A stretch of DNA of 64,000 nucleotides, from the NCBI RefSeq assembly GCF_002929505.1, contig NZ_PJJL01000069.1:198041-262040 (forward strand). The letters are read 5' to 3'. Made by a program: the position numbers and the translations under genes. The stretch comes from Cryobacterium sp. Y57 (GTDB lineage Bacteria > Actinomycetota > Actinomycetes > Actinomycetales > Microbacteriaceae). This document shows, piece after piece, positions 1 through 7,076 of the stretch. The notes under the pieces are model-generated. The model was not told the DNA's origin. It did no database searches and saw only the letters and a program-made list of their open reading frames with translations. Position 1 is the stretch's first letter. Every line of letters begins with the position of its first letter.

Positions 1-1043
1 AGGTTGGCTGCCTGCACTGACACCCAGACGCCGAGGTCGCGGGCCTGCGACGAGAGTTCGGCTTCGACCGAGTTGTTGCGGGCGGTGAACGCATCGAACT
101 GGAACAATCCCACGACCGCGACGACCATGAGCACGGCGAGCAGGGAGAATTTACCCCAGCGCTTTTCGCCCCGCAGCAGGAGCGATACCGTGTACGCAAA
201 GCCGACGGCGATTGCCGCGGCGAGAATGGCGCCGCGCGAGACGGTCGCGACGAGGCCCAGACCGCTGAAAACGGCCGCGGCCAGGGCGGGTTTGGAACTC
301 TCCTGTAGCCAGATGCCAATGGCTAGTGCACAAGCCACGGCCAGGAACAGGGCGGCGAAGAGCGGATGCCCGAACGATGCGTCGGCCCGATACACCGACC
401 AGTGTTGATGGTCGGTGAGGCCGAGCGCCGAGAACAGGGTGCCCCAGATCGGATTGAAGCGCAACACGCTTTCGAGGACGGCGTAGGCGCCGAGCCAGGC
501 GCCGAGCAGTAGCCAGGTGCGGCGAATCCAATACGCCTCCCGAGTGCTGGTGCCAATACACAGGGGCAGGAGAACGGCCGCGCTGAAGCTGATCGTCCAG
601 CCGAGGCTCGCCTGCAGATCGGGCGTACGCGCGAGGGTGAACAGCGTCCAGACCAAAAAGATCAGGGCGAAGTAGCGGGTGGCTGACCGAAAGGGGGTGG
701 ATGGCGTCGCGGGCTGGGCATCCGTTTTCGTGGGGAGCAGGCGACGCAATGCCCAGATCACGATAATCATGGTGGTCAGCGGCAGGGCGCCGATTGGGCC
801 GTCCTGCGGCAGGATGCGGGCCGGAATCAGTGCGAACGTGACCAGCGCTACGGCGGGAAGGATGTGCGCCGGCAGGAGGAACAGGGTGGTGGCGGCGGCG
901 AAGCCGAGCAGGGTCAATGGAATGATGCCGACGGTGGTGATGAATCGCGGCAGAACCATGCTCGCCACAATGACGAAAAGGGCGGCGAGGGCAATCAGGA
1001 TGACCGGCGTGCTGCGCAATCGGCGCAGAGTGGAATCGAACAT
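1..1043 (-). CDS. O-antigen ligase-like polytopic membrane protein (3' end outside window)
   Basis: A long open frame runs off the window start; I translated it from ATG at 1043, which has GAGG about 8 nt upstream. The roughly 347 visible residues are almost all hydrophobic segments separated by short polar loops. A TVSRGAILAA stretch near residue 280 resembles the Wzy_C/O-antigen ligase signature. Family members polymerise or ligate polysaccharide at the outer face of the cytoplasmic membrane. The neighbouring acetyltransferases and YdcF/VanZ genes support a cell-surface glycan role. The C-terminus cannot be seen, so the exact family (ligase, polymerase or TupA-like) is inferred. Confidence 0.75.
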   Translation of the reverse strand, partial: MFDSTLRRLRSTPVILIALAALFVIVASMVLPRFITTVGIIPLTLLGFAAATTLFLLPAHILPAVALVTFALIPARILPQDGPIGALPLTTMIIVIWALRRLLPTKTDAQPATPSTPFRSATRYFALIFLVWTLFTLARTPDLQASLGWTISFSAAVLLPLCIGTSTREAYWIRRTWLLLGAWLGAYAVLESVLRFNPIWGTLFSALGLTDHQHWSVYRADASFGHPLFAALFLAVACALAIGIWLQESSKPALAAAVFSGLGLVATVSRGAILAAAIAVGFAYTVSLLLRGEKRWGKFSLLAVLMVVAVVGLFQFDAFTARNNSVEAELSSQARDLGVWVSVQAAN

Positions 1044-1216
1044 CGGCCGCCTCGGATTGTAGTGGCGCAGTGGATGGATCGGGTGTCGCGCAGCGCCAGT
1101 GGAGTAGCGGCAACGATAACACGTGAATTTTCCTCAGCGCCAGCGCGGCCGCCCGAAAACCGATACTTTGAGCGGGTCGCTGAAAGCCTGAATCACCAAA
1201 GAAGTGGAGTTTTACG

Positions 1217-1741
1217 GTGAAATTTTCCCGTCTTGCCTATAGATTTCAGCGAAGCACCCGGGGCCGGGTGTACGCCATGCGTGCCCTGGGTGTGCAGATC
1301 GGCGCCGGATGCCGCATCCTCTCCGACATCATCACGTCGGAGCCGTGGCTCATCTCCGTTGGTGATCGCGTGACGATCAGTTCTGGCGTGACATTCATCA
1401 CCCATGACGGATCCGGCTGGCTCTACCGGGATGAGCGCGGCCGCCGCTACCGGTTTGCGCCGATTCGGGTAGGCTCCGACGTCTTCATCGGTGCCGGTGT
1501 CACCGTGCTGCCGGGCGTGCGAATCGGCGACCGGTGCGTGGTGGGAGCAGGGTCGGTGGTCACCGCATCCGTGCCGGACGGCACCATCGTGGCCGGCGTT
1601 CCGGCCCGTCCGATCAAGAACTGGCCCGAGTTCCACGCGGGGCTTGCCGGGTGGCCGGCCGAGGCTGATATGGTCGGCGAAACGTACCGCCAGCGGGTCG
1701 ACTCAATCGCCGAGGGGTTTCAGGTCAACAAGCCGGCGTAA
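1217..1741 (+). CDS. Hexapeptide-repeat (left-handed beta-helix) O-acetyltransferase
   Basis: The 174-residue protein has the isoleucine-patch hexapeptide pattern from about residue 25 to 135 (IGAGCRI, ISVGDRV, IGAGVTVLPGVRIGDRCVVGAG) and ends with the typical VAGVPARPIKNW cap. THDG near residue 62 supplies the usual active-site histidine. These enzymes move acetyl from acetyl-CoA to sugars or antibiotics as trimers. The gene diverges from the partial polymerase and its end overlaps the convergent YdcF gene by 17 bp. The context favours acetylation of an exported glycan; the substrate is unknown. Confidence 0.85.
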   Translation: MKFSRLAYRFQRSTRGRVYAMRALGVQIGAGCRILSDIITSEPWLISVGDRVTISSGVTFITHDGSGWLYRDERGRRYRFAPIRVGSDVFIGAGVTVLPGVRIGDRCVVGAGSVVTASVPDGTIVAGVPARPIKNWPEFHAGLAGWPAEADMVGETYRQRVDSIAEGFQVNKPA

Positions 1742-2294
1742 TCCACGCCTTGACGAAACCGGCGCTCTGGTAGACGAACTGGTAAGCCCATTTCAGCGGA
1801 TCCATCGGCTGCCGGGCGCCGACCACGGCGAGGGAACCGGCGTAGCACCGGCCAATCTGCACCCGGGCTCGGCTCACGTGGTAGCTCGAGGTGACCACGA
1901 TCACCCGATTCCATCCGTGGACGGTCGCGAACGCGGTAATCGCTTCGGCTTCACCGCGGGTCGTGGTCGGGTGCGCGTCGAAGCACTGCACTTTGATCAT
2001 CGTGCCGGGTATCGGAACGGCTCGCGCGCAGAGATGTGCCGGGCGAGTGTCACCGCCGAATGCGTCTGAGATGAAAATCCTGCCGCTGTATCCGGATTCG
2101 GCGAGGTCCACGGCTTTCGCAACGACGGCTGCGCTGCCGAGTCCGCCAAGAACGACGATGGCCTCGGCCCGGTGTGGCGCATCCTCGCGCAGAAACATGA
2201 CGGTCCGAGTGGTGACGGCCAGAAGCCCCGCGATCAGGAGCGCCAGGCCGGTGAGCACGACCAGCACGCGCTGTCGCCGGCGAGCTCGTCTCAA
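1725..2294 (-). CDS. YdcF/DUF218 family membrane-anchored protein
   Basis: The 189-residue protein has one N-terminal membrane segment (about residues 10-30) followed by a DUF218 domain. It shows AEAIVVLGG, the TTTRGEAEAI helix and VIVVTSSYHVSRAR, which are hallmarks of the YdcF/SanA/ElyC fold. Members are tied to envelope polysaccharide or vancomycin-sensitivity phenotypes, and their biochemical activity is poorly known. The start overlaps the stop of the upstream acyltransferase by 4 bp (ATGA), indicating translational coupling. Confidence 0.85.
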   Translation of the reverse strand: MRRARRRQRVLVVLTGLALLIAGLLAVTTRTVMFLREDAPHRAEAIVVLGGLGSAAVVAKAVDLAESGYSGRIFISDAFGGDTRPAHLCARAVPIPGTMIKVQCFDAHPTTTRGEAEAITAFATVHGWNRVIVVTSSYHVSRARVQIGRCYAGSLAVVGARQPMDPLKWAYQFVYQSAGFVKAWITPAC

Positions 2295-3418
2295 TCGCTT
2301 CGTGGCAGCATCCGCTCTGTGGATTCTGCCGCCTCGGCCGAAACGGACGCCGCCGCTTTCCCCGTTACGCTCCCCGCGGGAGCGCGACCGGAGAACCAGG
2401 CCGGCACAGCGAATCCGTAGCGCAGCACCGGACGGTCGCGCACAAGGTGCCAGAAAGCCAGGGAGGCGGCGACCGCGCCACCGGCGACGAGCAGGGGCAG
2501 TACCGGGCCGAGGTGGTCGAGCCAGGTCTGGCCGCGGGCGAGCAGCAGCAGGCTGGTCAAGGCTGAGACGAACAAAACGTGCACGACGTAGATCGGGAGG
2601 GTGTTGCGGCCGACGTAGGTCAGCCAGTCGAACGCCCGGAACCCCACCAGAAACCGGGCCACGAGGAGGCCGGCGCCGAGGGCCAGCAGGCTCACCAGCA
2701 TGAGGGTACCCGTAATGAACGGTGCCCGGGCGTCGACGATGAGAATCACACCGGCCAGTACCAGGAAGGTTACGCCGAAACCGAGGCCGAGCCAGAGGGC
2801 GCCCGACCGGCTGGGCCGATTGACGAAGGTCAGGATCTGCTCGCGCAGGTAGCAGCCGAGAAGGAAGAACACGAAGTATCGGCCGATGCCGTTCCAGGCG
2901 ATGTTACCGGTGTCAGCGCGAGCGAAGAACAATGCCGACAGCACGGCAGCGACGCCGATTTGCACTCGCCAGTCGATGTGGTTTCGCATGAGTTTTGAGG
3001 CGATGAAGAACAGGGCGAGGGCGTAGAGAAACCATAGGCCGTTGCTGGGCCGCAACGGGGCGAGCAGCAGATCGACCGGGTTGGTCTCGTCAAAGCCCGC
3101 GGGGTTTGGCAGCAGGGAGAAATAGCCAAAGCGGATGACTGTCCACAGCAGCAGCGCCCAGACCAGCAGGCTCAGTCGGGTGCGCCAGAGAGTGGGCCAG
3201 GTGCGTGTGATGATCGACGCGGCGAACAGGCCGGAGGCGAGAAAAAACAGCGGCATGCGAAACACGATGAAGACGAGGTTGATCTTGTTCCACAGTTCGG
3301 GGGCCAGGCCGGAAAGGACTGTCCACTGCACCGCATGCGCCAGGGCGACGAGTAAAATCGCAATACCCTTTGCGCCGTCGACCCAGTCGACTCTGGTGCG
3401 ATCGATCTCGCTGCCCAC
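2291..3418 (-). CDS. Acyltransferase 3 family membrane protein (OatA/NodX-like)
   Basis: The 375-residue polytopic protein begins with the characteristic DGAKGIAILLVALAHA segment, carrying the conserved histidine near residue 28, then RMPLFFLASGLF near residue 54. About ten hydrophobic helices follow. The family O-acylates sugars or peptidoglycan at the membrane. There is no SGNH extension, so acyl transfer to the final acceptor may use another protein. It lies 13 bp after the hydrolase gene and overlaps the YdcF gene, forming one leftward operon. Confidence 0.9.
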   Translation of the reverse strand: MGSEIDRTRVDWVDGAKGIAILLVALAHAVQWTVLSGLAPELWNKINLVFIVFRMPLFFLASGLFAASIITRTWPTLWRTRLSLLVWALLLWTVIRFGYFSLLPNPAGFDETNPVDLLLAPLRPSNGLWFLYALALFFIASKLMRNHIDWRVQIGVAAVLSALFFARADTGNIAWNGIGRYFVFFLLGCYLREQILTFVNRPSRSGALWLGLGFGVTFLVLAGVILIVDARAPFITGTLMLVSLLALGAGLLVARFLVGFRAFDWLTYVGRNTLPIYVVHVLFVSALTSLLLLARGQTWLDHLGPVLPLLVAGGAVAASLAFWHLVRDRPVLRYGFAVPAWFSGRAPAGSVTGKAAASVSAEAAESTERMLPRSD

Positions 3419-3431
3419 TGGTACCTCCCTA

Positions 3432-4310
3432 TCAGATCGACCACTGAGCGAAGGTTTTGATCATGTCGGTGTGGGCAAAGCCCGGCGTCTCGTGGCCGAG
3501 CGTGTGGTACATCACTTGGGTATCGGCGGCGACCGGCTTGATCTTATTGATCAGGGCGAGGCCGTTTCTGCTCGGCAGGACGACGTTATCGGGGTGGGCG
3601 TCATCGGAGACGAGCACCTTGACCCGGCTGTTGGTCCAGGGTGTCGCGCTGATGCGTGCGGGGTTGGTTGCCTTGATCAGGGCGGGATCGTTGCCGTAGG
3701 CGTCTCCGACGCGCGCCTGGTTCTTGGTGTCGTAGGCGTAGAGCCACTCGTTGTCATAGAGCCCGTTCACCAGGTATAGGCCGCGGATGTACGGGATGAG
3801 CTTCTTGCCATAGGTGTAGCAGCCGAGCGATCCGCCAAAGGAGGTGGCGCGCAGAAAATTGCGGCGCACGGTGTAGAGCGCGCTCAGGTAGGTCCAGGCA
3901 TTTTTCTGCGCCGTCGTGGCGATGGAGTTGGTGTACTGGGCGCCAGAGGCATTGATGCAGATGGCGATGGTGTTCTGATCGACAACGAGTTCACCGGGAT
4001 ACTTGTACCCGCCGTTGAGCGCGTTGTGCGAGCTGGATGCTGCATGGTAGAACCAGACAGCACCGACAGCGCTCGCCGAGTTCATCGAGATGGTCTGCGG
4101 AATGAACAGGCGGGCCCGATCACCGCCGATGTCTACTTCGATATTGTCGTAGAGCTTTCTCCCCTTTTGGGTAAGCACGTTGGAGAGGCGTGACACCTCT
4201 CCCGGTAGTTTCGGGGCGGTGGCAGCGAACGCGACGGGTGCGCCGAGCGCACCGAAACCCAGCGTAGCTGCGCCAGCCGTTGACAAAGTGAGAAACCCTC
4301 GACGGTCCAT
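3432..4310 (-). CDS. Tat-exported alpha/beta-hydrolase-like protein
   Basis: The 292-residue protein begins with a twin-arginine signal (DRRGFLTL, hydrophobic core, cleavage near AFAATA). The body has an alpha/beta hydrolase pattern: a nucleophile elbow SFGGSLG (Ser near 160), an acidic loop VSDDAHPD and a late histidine in GHETPGFAH. It probably acts outside the membrane as an esterase or deacylase. It heads the leftward hydrolase-acyltransferase-YdcF run, so it may remove or edit acyl groups. The substrate is unknown. Confidence 0.7.
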   Translation of the reverse strand: MDRRGFLTLSTAGAATLGFGALGAPVAFAATAPKLPGEVSRLSNVLTQKGRKLYDNIEVDIGGDRARLFIPQTISMNSASAVGAVWFYHAASSSHNALNGGYKYPGELVVDQNTIAICINASGAQYTNSIATTAQKNAWTYLSALYTVRRNFLRATSFGGSLGCYTYGKKLIPYIRGLYLVNGLYDNEWLYAYDTKNQARVGDAYGNDPALIKATNPARISATPWTNSRVKVLVSDDAHPDNVVLPSRNGLALINKIKPVAADTQVMYHTLGHETPGFAHTDMIKTFAQWSI

Positions 4311-4355
4311 GCTGCATAAGCTAGCAGAGTGAATCGACGAGGTCCAATCCGACAG

Positions 4356-4829
4356 TTATCGACGTTGGATTGTGCGGCGCGCGGGGCGCGGCCCCAGAGC
4401 GAGACGAAGCACGATCAGCGCCAGAACCATGCCGAATACCGCCCCGAGACTGTTGGCTACGAGGTCGCTGACGGTCGCGAAGCGCTCGGGCAGAAAAAGG
4501 ACCTGGCCGAGCTCGATCATGGCGCTGATCAGGGCGCCGATCACCGGGCCGAGCCACCAGCGCCGCGCTCCGGCGAGCACCACGACGAGCAGGCCGATAG
4601 GAATGAACAGCGCGATGTTGGCGGTGAACTCAATGGTGTCGTAGCCAAACCGATTCGGCATCCCGTGCCCGTGTAGCCAGGTCACGAAAGCCCCGATCGA
4701 CCCGTGCACGTTCCGGTCGACGGGCGTGGGCCAGAAAGCGATCAGAGTGAGGGCGACAAGGTAGGCCAGCATGACCCACAGGGCGCAGCCACGTAGCCGC
4801 CTGTGTCGACGTCGTTGAATCGCGGTCAT
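4356..4829 (-). CDS. VanZ-like family membrane protein
   Basis: The 157-residue protein has about four transmembrane segments. It carries the VanZ core: FTANIALFIPIGLL, an acidic IELGQ helix, and SDLVANSLGAVFG. VanZ-like proteins are associated with glycopeptide tolerance and phospholipid or envelope biology, without a settled reaction. It lies 27 bp after the truncated transporter on the same strand. Confidence 0.88.
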   Translation of the reverse strand: MTAIQRRRHRRLRGCALWVMLAYLVALTLIAFWPTPVDRNVHGSIGAFVTWLHGHGMPNRFGYDTIEFTANIALFIPIGLLVVVLAGARRWWLGPVIGALISAMIELGQVLFLPERFATVSDLVANSLGAVFGMVLALIVLRLALGPRPARRTIQRR

Positions 4830-4859
4830 GACATCTCCTGGTTACTAATCGGGTTTGCA

Positions 4860-5768
4860 CTACTCGGCGGCTGCGGCCGGGCTCTTGTCCAAGACGCGCT
4901 TCGGCAGGGCAAAGACGAGCAGGAGCGCGAGAATGACTCCGCCGGTGAATGCCGGGTGTGTGAACAGGTGCGGAGGTACGAGTGGGCTGCGGTCACGTTT
5001 CGCGACGGAGACTTCCCAGGCGCCAAAAGCCACCACGAGCAGTACGCCGGCAGCGAGGGCGAAAACGCTCCAGAGCTGCCAGCCGTGATCCTGGCCCTCA
5101 ATCAGAGGGACCAGGAAGGCGACCAGGCCAGCGGAGATGAGCGCGAGTCCGAGCCAGTCGGTGCCCGTACGGGACACCTGTCTGGCTCGGGGGAGTGCGG
5201 CGCCACCGGGCAGGAGAAAGACGGTGGCGACGAGGGCGAGTACGCCGATCAGCAGGTTCACCCAAAAGACCAGGCGCCAGCCGTTGTCGACGCCGAAGGC
5301 CTCGATGATCAGGCCGCCGACGATGGGGCCGAGCGAGGAGGAGACGCCGATGACCAAGCCCATGATGGCGTAGGCCTTGCCTCGGGCCATCGGTGGGAAC
5401 ATCAGCTGGATAACGGCGGTGATCGCCGATACGAACACGCCTCCGGCCAGGCCCTGCATAACACGGGCGATGATCAGCTGCAGGTCGTTTTGGGCGAGAC
5501 CGCAGGCGAGACTCGCAATAGTGAACAGTGCCAGGCCGATGAAGAAGACCCATTTGTGGCCATAGCGATCGCCGACCCGGCCGGCCGGGATGAGCGCAAG
5601 GCCAAAGGCGAGGGCGTAGCCGGAGATAATCCACGACAGAGTGGCCTCGCTGGCGTCGAGGCTCGTGCGAATGCTCGGAAGCGCAACGTTCACGATGGTC
5701 GTATCCAGCAGCGCCATGAACATGCCGGCGAGAAGCACGATCAGGGCCTGCCACGCCCGACGTGGCAC
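4860..5768 (-). pseudogene. DHA2-type MFS transporter with probable internal in-frame deletion
   Basis: The N-terminal half is a textbook DHA2 drug:H+ antiporter: LDTTIVNVALPS in TM1, the motif-A-like loop GRVGDRYGHKW, and about eight further helices to GGVILA. The sequence then jumps directly to LLVFALPKR and a short Ala-rich tail, which resembles the normal end of 14-TM members. The product is about 300 residues rather than the usual 450-500, so roughly five helices appear to be missing in frame. I prefer GTG at 5768, because the upstream extension runs through a strong hairpin. It is either a decayed gene or a shortened transporter. Confidence 0.65.
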
Positions 5769-5874
5769 GTCGGACGCCGTCGGGCGGCGGGCTGAGAAAT
5801 CATGCGCGAGATCCGTTTCGCGCCGGTCTCCCGGCGATCCCCGGCAGGAGTAAGGCCGGTGCCGACAGGTGAGC

Positions 5875-5921
5875 GTACAACACAACCCCCCACTCGATTG
5901 GATTGGGGGGTTGTGTTGTAC
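5875..5921 (-). terminator. Perfect 17-bp stem hairpin downstream of tRNA-Pro
   Basis: GTACAACACAACCCCCC (5875-5891) is the exact reverse complement of 5905-5921, with a 13-nt loop. The hairpin starts 25 nt past the 3' end of the leftward tRNA-Pro and probably ends its transcript, although no clear U-run follows. It also separates the tRNA from the MFS remnant. Confidence 0.6.
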
Positions 5922-5946
5922 TTTCGGCCATTAGTATCTACTGCGG

Positions 5947-6020
5947 TCGGGGTAACAGGATTTGAACCTGCGACCTCGTCGTCCCGAACGACGCGCGCTA
6001 CCAAGCTGCGCCATACCCCG
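5947..6020 (-). tRNA. tRNA-Pro (anticodon CGG)
   Basis: The reverse complement folds into a full cloverleaf: a 7-bp acceptor (CGGGGTA/TACCCCG), D arm, a 5-bp anticodon stem CGTCG/CGACG with loop TTCGGGA giving anticodon CGG, variable loop AGGTC, and T arm GCAGG-TTCAAAT-CCTGT. The discriminator is A and no CCA is encoded. Confidence 0.97.
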
Positions 6021-6083
6021 ATGGCCCGTGGGCCTCACTCAGTATAGGCGCTCTCACCCTTCCCCGACGAATTGAGTCGGCAG

Positions 6084-7076
6084 TTAGGCGGAGGTGAGCG
6101 TGAGCAGCGTCGCCTCGGGCGGGCAGGCGAAGCGTACGGGTGCGTAAATAGAAGTTCCCAGGCCAGCCGAGACGTTCAAAAATGCCGTACGCAAGCCATG
6201 GTTCCACAGGCTCAAGCCCTTGACCTGGCGCCGCGGAATATCGCAATTGGTCACGAGCGCGCCGAAACCCGGCACGCAGACCTGGCCGCCGTGGGTGTGG
6301 CCAGCCAGAATCAGCTGGGCGCCATGGTTGACAAAAGAGTTCAGCACCCGCTGGTAGGGCGCGTGAGCAACACCGACGGTGAGTGTGGACCGCGGGGCTG
6401 CGGCTTCTTCAGGGTCGGGCCAGACGTCGTCGCCGAGCGGATCGTTGGCCCGCAGGTCGTCGATCGCACGCGTGATCAGGTCGAGCCGGTCCCGCCCGAT
6501 GTGCGGGTCATCGACGCCGAAGAACTCCACGTGGGTGTCTTTCAGGTCGAGAGAATCGGCGGCGTTGTTGATATCCGTCCAACCGAGATCGGCGAACACG
6601 CGGCGCAGCGCATCGGTGTCGAGCTCTTCCCGGCGAACGGTGCGCCGGCTCGACGGCCCGCCGAAGTAGGTGAACGGATTCTTCACCTGCGGTCCGATGT
6701 AGTCGTTGGAGCCGTTGACGAAGACGCCGGGAATGCCCCGGAACGGTGCGAGAGCGTACTCGATGCCACTGACGCCGTTTTCATGACCTAAGTTGTCACC
6801 GGTATCGACGACGAGGTCGGGCTTCAGGGAAGCGAGGCTGCGCACCCACTCCTGCTTGTTCTTCTGCCACGGAGCCATGTGCAGGTCGGAGAGGTGCAGC
6901 ACCCGAATAGGTGTCGACCCCGGCGCGAGCACCGGAACGTTCACCTCACGCAGCGTGAAACGGTTCCGCTCCACGAGCGCACCCCAGGCGAAGGCGGTCA
7001 GGCCAACCGCGCCCGCCGACGCCAGCAACGCGCCGACGAGTCGTCCACCCTCGCCGAGGGGGCGAAGTGCGGTCAT
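6084..7076 (-). CDS. Membrane-anchored calcineurin-like metallophosphoesterase
   Basis: The 330-residue protein has an N-terminal hydrophobic anchor (about residues 12-32). Metal-binding motifs are in the right order: HLSDLHM near 60, VDTGDN near 92, NGSND near 122 and AGHTHGGQ near 265. The GNHD motif reads GSND. The start overlaps the PBP stop (ATGA), so the two are translationally coupled. The same PBP/phosphoesterase pairing is known in other actinobacteria (ponA2-Rv3683), which suggests an envelope-linked role. Confidence 0.9.
   Translation of the reverse strand: MTALRPLGEGGRLVGALLASAGAVGLTAFAWGALVERNRFTLREVNVPVLAPGSTPIRVLHLSDLHMAPWQKNKQEWVRSLASLKPDLVVDTGDNLGHENGVSGIEYALAPFRGIPGVFVNGSNDYIGPQVKNPFTYFGGPSSRRTVRREELDTDALRRVFADLGWTDINNAADSLDLKDTHVEFFGVDDPHIGRDRLDLITRAIDDLRANDPLGDDVWPDPEEAAAPRSTLTVGVAHAPYQRVLNSFVNHGAQLILAGHTHGGQVCVPGFGALVTNCDIPRRQVKGLSLWNHGLRTAFLNVSAGLGTSIYAPVRFACPPEATLLTLTSA

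Noticed and set aside
151..1122. Leftward 323-codon frame
   Set aside because: Arg/His/Pro-rich translation with no hydrophobic pattern; the true protein is the open frame from 1043 in another register, which is clearly polytopic.
4803..5795. Rightward 330-codon frame opposite the MFS remnant
   Set aside because: Shadow with Glu/Asp/Gln-rich composition; the leftward strand shows classic MFS motifs.
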